Shown: in pieces, positions 1 to 10,897 of the stretch
Numbering within the stretch: the first letter of the stretch is position 1
Layout of the letters: the number at the start of each line of letters is the position of its first letter
NCBI RefSeq assembly: GCF_009649815.1
Contig: NZ_WJIC01000004.1
Coordinates: forward strand, 1-64,000
Direction of reading: 5' to 3'
DNA from: Nocardia sp. SYP-A9097
GTDB taxonomy: Bacteria > Actinomycetota > Actinomycetes > Mycobacteriales > Mycobacteriaceae
DNA length: 64,000 nt
Position numbers and translations under genes: made by a program
Notes under the pieces: model-generated
What the model was told of the DNA's origin: nothing
Seen by the model: the letters and a program-made list of their open reading frames with translations, nothing else
Database searches by the model: none

Positions 1-2
1 TG

Positions 3-176
3 CGCCAATACTTTCCCAAAGGCACCGACCTGTCGATCTTCCCCGCCGACTACCTCGACTACGTCGCCGCCCAACTCAACACCCGCCCCCGCAAACGCTA
101 CAACTACCGCACCCCCGCACAAGTACTGGACCAACTACTGTCGAACCCAGACAACCCTGTTGCATCGAACCCTTGA
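3..176 (+). CDS. IS30-family transposase, C-terminal end (cut by window edge)
   Basis: The frame opening at base 3 reads RQYFPKGTDLSIFPADYLD and then LNTRPRKRYNYRTPAQVL before a TGA at 174-176. This is the usual C-terminus of IS30-family DDE transposases: a YFPKGTDLS block followed by an N-x-RPRK block and a P-A-Q-V tail. Only about 57 residues are present, so neither the catalytic residues nor the left end can be judged. The bases around the stop (GTTGCATCGAACCCTTGAA, 160-178) look like an IS30-type right terminal repeat, which in this family overlaps the end of the gene, but the partner repeat lies outside the window. Whether the element is intact is unknown. Confidence 0.8.
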   Translation, partial: RQYFPKGTDLSIFPADYLDYVAAQLNTRPRKRYNYRTPAQVLDQLLSNPDNPVASNP

Positions 177-268
177 ACCCAAGCCGTAGGTGCCAACGGT
201 CAGTTCCCGGTGATCGCATGTCCGGGTCGGCGTGCGGTGTTCTTTGTTCTCGGGGGTTTCGGGGTTGG

Positions 269-973
269 CTACTCGGGGGAGTCGCCGGGGGTGAAGCGCT
301 CCCAGTGGATGGCTTCTTCCAGGGGGCGGCGGGTGCGCCAGCCGAAGCGTTCCAGGTCGGGGATCTGCTGGAATTCGTGGACCGGGCCTACACAGAGCCA
401 TGCGACCGGTTTGATGTGGTCGGGGAGGTTCAGGAGATCGGCCAGGACGGGGGTGTCGTAGAAGCTCACCCAGCCGACGCCTACGTTCTCGGCGGTGGCG
501 GCCAACCACAGGTTCTGGATGGCGAGAATCGTTGAGTAGATACCGGTTTCGGGGACGGTCGCCCGGCCCAGCACATGCGTGCCGCCGCGCGCCTGATTGT
601 GGGTGACCACGATGCCGGTGCCGGACTCGGTGATTCCCTCGATCTTGATCGGATTGAAGGTCTCGGACCGATCCGAGGGCAGGGCGTCGTTGAATTCGCG
701 GCGCTTGTCCGCCACATGATCGGCGAACTTGCTCAGCATCGCCGGATCGCGAATCACGATGAAATCCCACGGCATCGAATTGCCGACACTCGGAGCCCGA
801 TGCGCGGCCTCCAGAATCCGCATCAGCGTGCCGTCGTCCACAACCTCCCCGGTGAACTCCGCGCGCACATCGCGGCGCAGACGGATGGCGTCGTAGACGC
901 TCAGACATTCATCAGGGGCGATCGGACCTTCAGCACACACGCCGTTCAGTGAACCAGGCCCCACCCCGCCCAT
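269..973 (-). CDS. bluB: BluB-type 5,6-dimethylbenzimidazole synthase (nitroreductase fold)
   Basis: BluB breaks down reduced FMN with oxygen to form 5,6-dimethylbenzimidazole, the lower ligand of vitamin B12. The protein has the BluB signature blocks rather than those of general nitroreductases: RRDVR near the N-terminus, AAHRAPSVGNSMPWDFI, then RGGTHVLGR, PETGIYSTILAIQNLWLAA and GVGWVSFYD. The ATG at 973 is chosen because GGAGG sits 9 bases upstream; a longer reading from 1015 would begin inside the terminator at 1001-1028, and a GTG at 940 is a shorter alternative. The product is 234 residues, normal for BluB. No other cobalamin gene and no B12 riboswitch is visible, so it stands alone between an IS30 remnant and the lipid genes. 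Confidence 0.85.
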   Translation of the reverse strand: MGGVGPGSLNGVCAEGPIAPDECLSVYDAIRLRRDVRAEFTGEVVDDGTLMRILEAAHRAPSVGNSMPWDFIVIRDPAMLSKFADHVADKRREFNDALPSDRSETFNPIKIEGITESGTGIVVTHNQARGGTHVLGRATVPETGIYSTILAIQNLWLAATAENVGVGWVSFYDTPVLADLLNLPDHIKPVAWLCVGPVHEFQQIPDLERFGWRTRRPLEEAIHWERFTPGDSPE

Positions 974-1000
974 TCCTGGCAGCCTCCGACGAGACGACAA

Positions 1001-1028
1001 ACGCCCCGCCTGCAAGAGGCGGGGCGTT
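1001..1028 (-). terminator. Rho-independent terminator of desaturase 1
   Basis: ACGCCCCGCCT and AGGCGGGGCGT form an 11-bp perfect stem with a GCAAG-type loop, just beyond the stop of the minus-strand desaturase at 1046. The run of T after it is weak. Confidence 0.75.
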
Positions 1029-1045
1029 GTGTTCGGCTATTCGGT

Positions 1046-2296
1046 TCAGCCGGCCATCGCGGGCTCGCGGCGGGCGAGGCGCTTGCGGCCCTGAGCCAGG
1101 GCGGTGCGCAGGCCCGTGCGGCGACCCGTGCTGGGGTCGACGCCGGCGACACCGCCGAAGACCTTCTCCGACTTGGTTTCCGGAGCGTCATCGGTGCCGC
1201 GGCGCAGGTACTTGTTCGGCAGCGACAGCTTCATGATGGTGCGCCACGACTTGAAGTACTGCACGGGCAGCGAGCCGGTGGTGTACGGGAGGTCGTACTT
1301 GTCGCACATGGCGCGCACGCGCACGGCGATATCGGCCAGCCGGTTGGAGGGCAGGTCCGGGAAGAGGTGGTGTTCGATCTGGTGGCTGAGGTTGCCGCTC
1401 ATGAAGTGCAGCAGCTTGCCGCCGGAGATATTGGCGCTGCCCAGCATCTGGCGCAGGTACCACTCGCCCTGGGTCTCGTTCAGTACATCGTGCTTGGTGA
1501 ACTTCTCCGCGCCATCGGGGAAGTGCCCGCAGAAGATGATGGCGTTGGTCCACACATTGCGCATGACATTCGCGGCCAGGTTGGCGGTCAGCGTGCCGAC
1601 GAATGCCGGGCCGGTGAGCAGCGGGAACAGCAGGTAATCCTTGCCCGCCTGCTTACCGATCTTCTTGAGTACGACGGTGCGGTCGGCCTCGAACTGCTTC
1701 CATTCGGGGGAGTCCTTGGCCCACTTCTTCTTGGCGACCTTGCCGAGCTCCAAATGCTGGATGGCGACGCCGTATTCGAAGAAGCTCTGCAGCAGCAGGT
1801 TGTAGACGGGCTGGCCGAGATAGAACGGGCTCCAGCGCTGATCGCGGGTGACGCGCAGCAGACCGTAGCCGATATCGTCGTCCATGCCGAGCACATTGGT
1901 GTACTTGTGGTGCAGGAAATTGTGGGTGATCTTCCAGTGCTCGGAGGGACCGGCGTTGTCCCATTCCCAAGAGGTGGAGTGGATTTCCGGATCGTTCATC
2001 CAATCCCACTGGCCGTGCATGACGTTATGGCCGATCTCCATATTCTCGATGATCTTGGCCGTGCCGAGCAGTGCCGTGCCCGCGATCCAGGCGGGCGGGA
2101 AGAGGCTGAAGAAAAGCGCACCGCGCCCGCTGATTTCGAGGGCGCGCTGCAGCCGGATCACCTTGCGGATGTATCGCGCATCGCTTTCGCCCCGGGAGGA
2201 TTCGATTTCGCGGCGGATGGTGTCGAGCTCCGCACCGATAGCTTCGACATCCTCCGGGGTGAGGTGCGCGTATTCCTTGACATCCGAGATCGCCAT
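1046..2296 (-). CDS. desA3: DesA3-like membrane acyl-CoA delta-9 desaturase (copy 1)
   Basis: This is a membrane-bound di-iron fatty acyl desaturase of 416 residues that would introduce the oleate-type double bond into stearoyl-CoA. It has the three histidine boxes: GHNVMHGQWDW, HNFLHHKYTN and HQIEHHLFPD. It closely matches M. tuberculosis DesA3 (Rv3229c) as recalled, including the start MAISDVKEYAHLTPED and the segment VIFCGHFPDGAEKFTK. The likely electron donor is the reductase encoded at 4031-5191. The ATG at 2296 has no clear ribosome binding site, but TACTGT on the minus strand (2310-2305) is a good -10 about eight bases before it, so a leaderless or nearly leaderless mRNA is likely. A second, tail-extended paralogue lies directly upstream. 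It ends in REPAMAG, not the LAA-type degron reported for DesA3. Confidence 0.9.
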   Translation of the reverse strand: MAISDVKEYAHLTPEDVEAIGAELDTIRREIESSRGESDARYIRKVIRLQRALEISGRGALFFSLFPPAWIAGTALLGTAKIIENMEIGHNVMHGQWDWMNDPEIHSTSWEWDNAGPSEHWKITHNFLHHKYTNVLGMDDDIGYGLLRVTRDQRWSPFYLGQPVYNLLLQSFFEYGVAIQHLELGKVAKKKWAKDSPEWKQFEADRTVVLKKIGKQAGKDYLLFPLLTGPAFVGTLTANLAANVMRNVWTNAIIFCGHFPDGAEKFTKHDVLNETQGEWYLRQMLGSANISGGKLLHFMSGNLSHQIEHHLFPDLPSNRLADIAVRVRAMCDKYDLPYTTGSLPVQYFKSWRTIMKLSLPNKYLRRGTDDAPETKSEKVFGGVAGVDPSTGRRTGLRTALAQGRKRLARREPAMAG

Positions 2297-2300
2297 GCAA

Positions 2301-2331
2301 GTTACAGTACCGTAGGTTACGGCTCCGTAGG
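2301..2331 (-). promoter_or_regulatory. Two-unit operator-like array overlapping the desaturase 1 promoter
   Basis: Two palindromic units lie 15 bases apart: TACAGTACCGTA (2303-2314) and TACGGCTCCGTA (2318-2329; arms TACGG/CCGTA are perfect). The shared block CGTAGGTTACGG (2311-2322) recurs exactly upstream of the reductase at 5344-5355 with the same spacing. The array covers the predicted -10 (TACTGT) of the desaturase gene, so a bound protein would probably repress. The regulator is not known from this sequence; a TetR-type protein would fit the symmetry. Confidence 0.55.
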
Positions 2332-2391
2332 TTTCCTATATATGAATCCGTGACGTGTCGAACGCCGCATTGCGTTCGATATCGTAACCTG

Positions 2392-3810
2392 CTAGCGCCG
2401 ACCCCGCAGCACGTCCTTCAGCGAGCGTCGCCGCCCGGCCTTCTCCTGCAGCAAAGCCTTTTCGTGCCTTGCCTTTTCCTGCAGCGACACCTTCGCCTCG
2501 CGCAGAACTTCCTTCTCGTACTGCGCCTTCTCCTTGAGCGCGATCTTGGCCTCCTGCAGCGCCGATCGCAGCCCGCGCCGCTCACCCGTCACCGGGTCCA
2601 CGCCCGTCCAATTGTGCTCGGCCAGCCACTCCTGACCATCCTGCAACGAAGGCATGGACGGCAGCGGCGGCAGCGTGACACCGGCGAATTTGCGCTCGGA
2701 AGAGGTCTCCGGCGCATCATCGGAAGTGCGCCTGAGCCACTGATCCGGCAACGCCAGTTTGTGAATGGTGCGGAACGCCAACAGGTATTGCTTGGCAATG
2801 GATCCGGTGGTGTACGGCAGGTCGTACTTGTCGCACAGCTCCTTCACCTTCACCGATACCTCGGCGTACCGATTGCTCGGAATATCCGGGAACAGGTGAT
2901 GCTCGATCTGGAAGCTGAGATTGCCGCTCATCAGCGCCATTGTCGGGCCCGCCTCGAAATTGGCGCTACCCAGCATCTGCCGCAGATACCATTCGCCCTG
3001 CGTCTCGTTCTCGAACTGCTCCTCGGTGAATTTCTGTGCGCCATCGGGGAAGTGGCCGCAGAAGATCACCGCGTACGCCCAGAGATTACGGACCAGATTC
3101 GCGGTCGCATTCGCCTTCAGAGTGGACTTCCACGCCGGACCGGTGAGCGCCGGATAGATCACGAAATCCTTCGCGACCTGCTTACCGGCCTTGCGCAGGA
3201 AAATCTTGGTCGGCTCGGAGAACCATTCGCTCTGCGGAATGCCGATCTGTTTCTTGGCGGCATCGAGATCGTGCAGCGCGATACCCCACTCGAACAGGGC
3301 CGCCAGCACCAGATTCGCCACCGGCTGAGCGAGATTGATGGGCTTCCACTCCTCATCCCGCGTCATACGCAGAATGCCGAAGCCCAGATCCTCATCCATA
3401 TCGAGGATGTTCGTATAGGTGTGGTGCGAGTAGTTGTGCGCCCGCTGCCATTGCGACGACGAACCCGTCATATCCCACTCCCACGACGTGGAGTGGATCT
3501 CCGGATCGTTCATCCAATCCCATTGCCCGTGGCTGATGTTGTGCCCGAGCTCCATATTCTCGATGATCTTCGCGACCGACAGCAGCGCGGTGCCGCCCAG
3601 CCACGCCCACCGATTCCGGCTGCCGAACAGCGTCGCGCGGCCCGCGGCCTCGAGCAGACGCTGCGCACGGATGACTCGGCGAATGTACTTCGCGTCGCGT
3701 TCGCCGAGGGAGAGCTCCACATCGCGGCGGATGGTGTCGAGCTCCCGACCCAGGGTCTCGATATCCGCCTCGGTGAGGTGGGCGAACGTCTTGATGTCGG
3801 TGATGGCCAC
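2392..3810 (-). CDS. DesA3-like membrane acyl-CoA desaturase (copy 2) with charged C-terminal tail
   Basis: This is a second membrane di-iron acyl desaturase of 472 residues with the same three histidine boxes (GHNISHGQWDW, HNYSHHTYTN, HLF-preceding FQIEHH). In the third box the first His of HQIEHH is Phe (SFQIEHH), although the two HH residues are kept. The last ~60 residues form a Lys/Glu-rich heptad-like tail (EAKIALKEKAQYEKEV and EAKVSLQEKARHEKAL) that copy 1 lacks and that is likely a coiled coil. The GTG at 3810 is supported by GGAGGA about 8 bases upstream. The gene follows the reductase on the same strand with a 220-bp gap holding a dispersed repeat. It may use the same reductase but prefer another chain length. 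Confidence 0.88.
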   Translation of the reverse strand: MAITDIKTFAHLTEADIETLGRELDTIRRDVELSLGERDAKYIRRVIRAQRLLEAAGRATLFGSRNRWAWLGGTALLSVAKIIENMELGHNISHGQWDWMNDPEIHSTSWEWDMTGSSSQWQRAHNYSHHTYTNILDMDEDLGFGILRMTRDEEWKPINLAQPVANLVLAALFEWGIALHDLDAAKKQIGIPQSEWFSEPTKIFLRKAGKQVAKDFVIYPALTGPAWKSTLKANATANLVRNLWAYAVIFCGHFPDGAQKFTEEQFENETQGEWYLRQMLGSANFEAGPTMALMSGNLSFQIEHHLFPDIPSNRYAEVSVKVKELCDKYDLPYTTGSIAKQYLLAFRTIHKLALPDQWLRRTSDDAPETSSERKFAGVTLPPLPSMPSLQDGQEWLAEHNWTGVDPVTGERRGLRSALQEAKIALKEKAQYEKEVLREAKVSLQEKARHEKALLQEKAGRRRSLKDVLRGRR

Positions 3811-3828
3811 CGGCGATCCTCCGTGTCT

Positions 3829-3938
3829 AATTTGCCTACGCTGCGCTCCGGGCGGGTTCGCGGCCCCGGGGAGTCTCGAACCTTCCCTCCCTCCGCTCCT
3901 CCGCTCCAGTCAGTCCAGAACCGAGACGGGCCGCGAAC
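3829..3938 (+). repeat. Dispersed intergenic repeat, family 1, copy A
   Basis: The element begins TTTGCCTACGCTGCGCTCC, contains GGGCGGGTTCGCGGCCCC near the left end and CGGGCCGCGAAC at the right end. These two ends are partly inverted copies, so the whole unit can fold back. Its core reads CGAACCTTCCCTCCCTCCGC and AGTCAGTCCAGAACC. Related copies are at 22533-22656 (same orientation) and 7687-7806 (opposite). Confidence 0.8.
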
Positions 3939-4030
3939 ATATGGGATTGGGGGAGGAAAATTATCGGAGCAGGGGCTTTGTCATTGAGGGTAGCTGTTGT
4001 CTGGCGCCGACGCCTCGACCGATGCGTGCG

Positions 4031-5191
4031 TTATACGTCAAGAGTGCAATCGCCCGCGGCGGCCGAGATGCAGGTTTGCACCTTGTCGCCCGCCCGGCGC
4101 TCGTTTCCATTGCGCAGATCGCGGACGTGACCGTCGGTGATGGTCACCACGCAGGTCTGGCAGATGCCCATGCGGCAGCCGAACGGCATCTGCACGCCCG
4201 CGCCCTCACCGGCCTGCAACAGGGTGGTGGCGCCGTCGCTTTCGACACTGCGGCCGGCGCGCGCGAAGGTGACGGTGCCGCCCTCGCCGGTGGCCGAACG
4301 CTCGATCTCGAAACGCTCCACATGCAGTTGGTCGGCGATATCGGCGTCCGCCCAATGCTTTTCGATCTCGTCGAGCATGCCGATCGGGCCGCATGCCCAG
4401 GTGTCACGCTCACGCCAGTCGGGGACGAGCTCATCCAGATCGGCGAGTGCGAACTTGCCGTGCTCGCCCGTGTAGTGCAGGTTCGCGGTGAAACCCGGGT
4501 GCTTGTCATGCAATTCGCGCAGGTCCTCGCCGAACATGACATCTTCGGGAGTGCGCGCGGAGTGCACGTGCACCACATTCGGGACCACTTCGCGGCGATC
4601 CATGGTGCGCAGCATCGCCATCACCGGAGTGATGCCGGAGCCCGCGGTCAGGAACAGCACCTTCGAAGGCGGCGGCTCGGGGAGCACGAATCCACCCTGC
4701 GGTGCGGCCAGGCGCACCACACTGCCGACCGCGACCCCGTTGACAAGGTGGCTGGACAGGAATCCTTCCGGCATGGCCTTCACGGCAATCGAGATGAGCC
4801 GCTTGTCCTTGTGCTCGGGATCGGTCCAATCCGGCGGGCAGGTCAGCGAATATGACCGCCAATGCCACCGCCCCTGCACCAGCACACCGATACCGATGTA
4901 CTGCCCCGGCGCGAACTTGAAGTCGAAACCCCAGCCCGGCTTGATCACCAGCGTGACCGAATCCGAGGTCTCCTTGCGCACCGCCACGATCCGCCCGCGC
5001 AACTCGCGCGCCGACCACAGCGGATTCACCAGATGCAGATAGTCATCGGGCAGCAGGGGAGTGGTGACCCGCGCCGCCGCACCACGCAACGCGTTCATCT
5101 TGGTGCGTCCCGCGGTAGCGCCCTCGGCGACCGGCGCCTCCAGCCATTCCCGGAGTCCCCGCACGGAGAACCCGCCACTCTTCGATGCCAT
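4031..5191 (-). CDS. Ferredoxin reductase-like electron donor for the acyl-CoA desaturase (Rv3230c-type)
   Basis: This is a 386-residue FAD/NAD(P)H reductase with a C-terminal plant-type ferredoxin domain that passes electrons to the membrane desaturases. The FAD-binding part has WRSYSLT (R-x-Y-S-x), the nucleotide-binding part has [15 protein letters not shown] and later [10 protein letters not shown], and the [2Fe-2S] domain has [14 protein letters not shown] with a fourth Cys in VQTCIS. The arrangement and length match M. tuberculosis Rv3230c, which as recalled supports DesA3. The ATG at 5191 is preferred over 5272 because it gives the family length and has GGGA/AGGA upstream. Its promoter region carries the same operator-like array as desaturase 1. 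Confidence 0.87.
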   Translation of the reverse strand: MASKSGGFSVRGLREWLEAPVAEGATAGRTKMNALRGAAARVTTPLLPDDYLHLVNPLWSARELRGRIVAVRKETSDSVTLVIKPGWGFDFKFAPGQYIGIGVLVQGRWHWRSYSLTCPPDWTDPEHKDKRLISIAVKAMPEGFLSSHLVNGVAVGSVVRLAAPQGGFVLPEPPPSKVLFLTAGSGITPVMAMLRTMDRREVVPNVVHVHSARTPEDVMFGEDLRELHDKHPGFTANLHYTGEHGKFALADLDELVPDWRERDTWACGPIGMLDEIEKHWADADIADQLHVERFEIERSATGEGGTVTFARAGRSVESDGATTLLQAGEGAGVQMPFGCRMGICQTCVVTITDGHVRDLRNGNERRAGDKVQTCISAAAGDCTLDV

Positions 5192-5333
5192 TTTCCCGGA
5201 CGTTCCTGTCGTCGTGCGCTCGCAGCGCAGTGTCCTCAGATGCCCGCACGGTGCAGCGTCGTCGCTGCTCACCGTGCGCGTGCACGACGGTCGAACGCCC
5301 TCCCGGACCCCGGCCGCATGCCGTCACAGCAAG

Positions 5334-5362
5334 GTTACGGCATCGTAGGTTACGGTGCCGCT
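5334..5362 (-). promoter_or_regulatory. Operator-like array upstream of the desaturase reductase
   Basis: TACGGCATCGTA (5336-5347) and TACGGTGCCGCT (5351-5362) repeat at the same 15-base pitch as the array before desaturase 1, and CGTAGGTTACGG at 5344-5355 is identical to 2311-2322. The array lies about 145 bases before the chosen start, consistent with a shared regulator acting on both parts of the desaturase system. Confidence 0.55.
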
Positions 5363-5363
5363 G

Positions 5364-5430
5364 CCAGAGAGGAAAGAGGGAAAGCTGACGCTGGGTCTTG
5401 GGGGCTTCGCCCCCGAACCCCCAGAAAAGC
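5364..5430 (-). repeat. Dispersed hairpin repeat, family 2, copy 1
   Basis: Read on the minus strand it contains GGGGGTTCGGGGGCGAAGCC and then GACCCAGCGTCAGC, the same downstream block as in the copy at 20627. GGGGGC and GCCCCC pair around a short loop. It lies between two minus-strand genes. Confidence 0.75.
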
Positions 5431-5445
5431 AGGGGCCTTCTCCTC

Positions 5446-6027
5446 CTACAGGAGGTCGAGGAGGAAGGGGAGTTCTTGGGCTGCGTACCAGGCCAATTGG
5501 TGGTCTTCGGCGTCGCCGAGGACGAATTCGGCGTCTGGGTCGCCCATGTCGGCGGCGTCGATGACGTCGACGGCCTTGGAGACCTGGGGCTCGGCGTCGG
5601 CGAGGTCGACGTGTACCGAGGCGATGGCGGAGTAGGGGATTGCGGCGGACAGTCGGACTACAGCGTCGTCGAGGTCGGGGCGCAGGGTGGTGCCGTCCAC
5701 ATCGGCGGCGATGACCGCGCGCCGGAAGATCGGCCCGCGCGCGGGGCTCGCGTCGTCGTCGGAGTCGGCGTCCTTGTCGTCGAGCGCGGAATCCTCGGCG
5801 AGCAATCGCAGTGAGGCGCGCGCGGCTTCGGCCATGGCGACCTCGGCGAGTTCATCGTCATCCCCGGAGGCGTACGCCTCGCGCAGCGCGGGCGTGACCG
5901 CGAACGCGGTGTCGTTGATGGCCCGGATCTCCCGATCGGCGACCAGTCCCCGCAGCATCGGCACGGTGGCCGGGACGTACACGCGTAGCTTCTTCGCCAC
6001 GCCGGACGACTCACTGGACGCAGGCAC
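5446..6027 (-). CDS. DUF6912-type conserved actinobacterial protein (Rv3231c-like)
   Basis: The 193-residue protein begins, after a short leader, with LRVYVPATVPMLRGLVAD and continues with NDTAFAVTPALREAYASGDD, which matches the small mycobacterial protein Rv3231c as recalled. No catalytic motif is apparent and no function is assigned. The middle (residues 82-100) is an acidic Asp-rich linker, and the C-terminus has DAEFVLGDAEDHQLAWYAAQELPFLL. The GTG at 6027 is chosen because GGAGGAG lies about 8 bases upstream; it overlaps the end of the preceding acyltransferase gene by 17 bases, so the two are translationally linked. A GTG at 6000 is a possible internal start. Its position in the desaturase/tgs neighbourhood is the only functional clue. 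Confidence 0.75.
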   Translation of the reverse strand: MPASSESSGVAKKLRVYVPATVPMLRGLVADREIRAINDTAFAVTPALREAYASGDDDELAEVAMAEAARASLRLLAEDSALDDKDADSDDDASPARGPIFRRAVIAADVDGTTLRPDLDDAVVRLSAAIPYSAIASVHVDLADAEPQVSKAVDVIDAADMGDPDAEFVLGDAEDHQLAWYAAQELPFLLDLL

Positions 6028-7426
6028 CGAGCATCTCCTCCATCGACTCGTGCACCGAAGCGGTCAATACCGCGATATCGGCCATTGCGTCGCGGTCGGC
6101 GGTGAGCCCGTAGAAGACCCGCCCGTCATACGAGGTGAGTCCGATACTCAATGCCTGAAAGCGCAGCAGTGGCGAGACCGGGTACATCTCCAGCATCCGC
6201 GCCCCGCCGATGTACATCGGCTGTTGCGGACCCGGCGCATTGGTGATCACCAGATTGAACGTGTGCTCGGCAAAGGTACTCGCTGATCGCACACTCATGG
6301 CATGCAGGCTCGCCGGAGCGAATCCGGCCATATGCACGAGCGTGCGCGCCTGCACGCCGCGCTGATGCCGCGAATGCGCCTCGGTGGCGTGTTTGATGTG
6401 CGACATGCGGATCACCGGATTCGGTTCGCCCACCGGCAGATCCACCAGTAGCGGGGTGACCTCGCCCGCCGGTTTCAACTCCGCGGCGTCCGAGTACACG
6501 GACATGGGCACGACCGCGCGCAGGGTATCGGCCTCGGTGAGTACCTGCCCGCGCGAGAGCAGCCAATTGCGCAGCGCCCCCGTCACGACGGCCAGGATCA
6601 CATCATTGATGGAGCAGTCGAAGCGCTTGCGGATCTTGCGGTAATCCTCGAGATCGGTGCGCACCACCTCCACCCGCCGATTGCGTGAGGTGCGGATATT
6701 GAGCGGACTGTCCGGTGCGCCGAGCGCGGCGGCCCGCACCATGGACACCATCTTCTGTACGGCTTTACCGGTGGCGTCGACGACCGCGAATGCCTCGGCC
6801 CCGTGATGCCGCATCACTTCGAGGGCCTCACGAGGCTGGGTTGCGAGATGCATCACCGCCCCGATCAGCAATTCCAGATCGGCGGGTTCGCGATGCGCGA
6901 TCCAGGCGTCATCGGCGACCTCGCGTGGAGCGGCTGAGGTGTCCAGGATCACATGCCCGATTTCGAGGGCGGAATCCCCGTCCACCAGCGCGGAATGCGT
7001 TTTGGTGAAGATCGCGGACCGCCCGTCGGACAGACCTTCGACGAGGTACATCTCCCATAGTGGACGGGTGCTGTCCAGTGGTCGCGACGCCAGCCTCGCG
7101 ACCAGGTCGAGCAGTTGTTCATCGGTACCCGGTTCGGGCAACGCGGACCTTCGAATGTGGTAGGTGATATCGAAATGCGCATCGTCCACCCAGACCGGGC
7201 GGCCCAGCGCGAACGGAATCTCCCGCACTTTGCGCCGGTACAGCGGCACCAGCGGCAGCCGCGATTCGACGAGTGAAACCAGGCTTTCGTAATCCAGCGG
7301 CGCATGCCCGGAATTCCCGGTGGGCGCCGTATTGCGCAGGATGGCGAGGGAGCCGATATGCATCGGGTTGCTGCTCGATTCGAGCCGGTAGAACGACGCG
7401 TCCTGCGGTGTCAGTCTGGTGATCAC
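6011..7426 (-). CDS. tgs3: WS/DGAT-family acyltransferase, tgs3-like
   Basis: This protein of 471 residues belongs to the wax ester synthase/diacylglycerol acyltransferase family, which makes storage triacylglycerol or wax esters from acyl-CoA. The N-terminus MITRLTPQDASFYRLES and PLWEMYLVEGL are typical. The active-site block HHxxxDG reads HSALVDGDSA here, so the second His, generally taken as the catalytic base, is Ser. M. tuberculosis Tgs3 as recalled also has a degenerate block (HQALING) and is split in two (Rv3233c/Rv3234c), whereas this gene is full length. Later motifs include NDVILAVVTGALR and ITNAPGPQQPMYIGG, and PLN-like segments (SPLNIRTSRNRR). The GTG at 7426 starts the gene. Activity is uncertain because of the lost His. 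Confidence 0.85.
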   Translation of the reverse strand: MITRLTPQDASFYRLESSSNPMHIGSLAILRNTAPTGNSGHAPLDYESLVSLVESRLPLVPLYRRKVREIPFALGRPVWVDDAHFDITYHIRRSALPEPGTDEQLLDLVARLASRPLDSTRPLWEMYLVEGLSDGRSAIFTKTHSALVDGDSALEIGHVILDTSAAPREVADDAWIAHREPADLELLIGAVMHLATQPREALEVMRHHGAEAFAVVDATGKAVQKMVSMVRAAALGAPDSPLNIRTSRNRRVEVVRTDLEDYRKIRKRFDCSINDVILAVVTGALRNWLLSRGQVLTEADTLRAVVPMSVYSDAAELKPAGEVTPLLVDLPVGEPNPVIRMSHIKHATEAHSRHQRGVQARTLVHMAGFAPASLHAMSVRSASTFAEHTFNLVITNAPGPQQPMYIGGARMLEMYPVSPLLRFQALSIGLTSYDGRVFYGLTADRDAMADIAVLTASVHESMEEMLGACVQ

Positions 7427-7686
7427 GCTGCCCGCTACTCCCTAATCCTGCCGTGCGCCCGCATGAAGTCCCCCCGCTGAGGCGTCGGCGGCGCGCGCCG
7501 GTGTTGGTGGCAAGCTATCGCAATCCGATCACCTGGGGGAACGGTCCGGGCGCCACTGCCCGATATTTCACGTCATAGCCGACGCCCCCGGTCCGGGCCT
7601 TCGAGTGCCGAACCTTCGTACATGGTACGCCAGCGGGGTTGAAACAGCCTCGGACACAAAGTCATTCGCTAATGGATCGCCCGCCA
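7427..7686. other. Non-coding stretch between tgs3-like gene and secA1 (left part)
   Basis: No convincing gene was found. It should hold the promoter for the tgs3-like gene on the minus strand. The rest of the gap to secA1 is a family 1 repeat (7687-7806) and about 110 bases of leader. Open frames here are chance frames that run through the repeat. Confidence 0.5.
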
Positions 7687-7806
7687 TGGTTCGCGGCCCG
7701 TCCGGGTTCTGGACTGAGCGGAGGGAGGGAAGGTTCCGGACTCCCACGGCATCCACCTCCCTGCGCCTGCCCGCGAACCCGCCCGCAGCGAAGCGCAGGG
7801 CAATCA
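7687..7806 (-). repeat. Dispersed intergenic repeat, family 1, copy B (upstream of secA1)
   Basis: In inverted orientation it has GGTTCGCGGCCCGTCCGGGT at one end and CCCGCGAACCCGCCCGCAGC at the other, with CTGAGCGGAGGGAGGGAAGG inside. Compared with the other copies it carries an unrelated ~30-base stretch (about 7745-7772) in the middle. Confidence 0.8.
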
Positions 7807-7920
7807 GACGCCGCCTATGCTGGGCCGCGGATTACCATGGCTAGTGATTGCGCGTCCGCGCGCACGTTCCCTGCCTTGGTGGGGGCTACCGACAACACCG
7901 ACCAGAGGACTACAAGACCC

Positions 7921-10749
<2,829 letters not shown>

Positions 10750-10767
10750 TTTCGATGTTCGAACGTT

Positions 10768-10803
10768 GAGAACGCCCCGGGCCGCACGGTCCGGGGCGTT
10801 CTC
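10768..10803 (+). terminator. Terminator of secA1
   Basis: GAGAACGCCCCGG and CCGGGGCGTTCTC form a 13-bp stem 18 bases after the secA1 stop codon. Confidence 0.85.
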
Positions 10804-10897
10804 GTTCTCGGGTATCACCGATCTGAACCATTGTTACTTCAGATATGGATATGCTGCGCTGATCACTCGCCGTACCTGTTGGAAGGCTTGGCAATCC

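Noticed and set aside
177..268. Cobalamin riboswitch near bluB
   Set aside because: No B12-box-like sequence or folded leader was seen on either side of bluB.
7639..7920. N-terminal extension of secA1 through the family 1 repeat
   Set aside because: The added residues are translated repeat sequence with no homology to SecA and no ribosome binding site.
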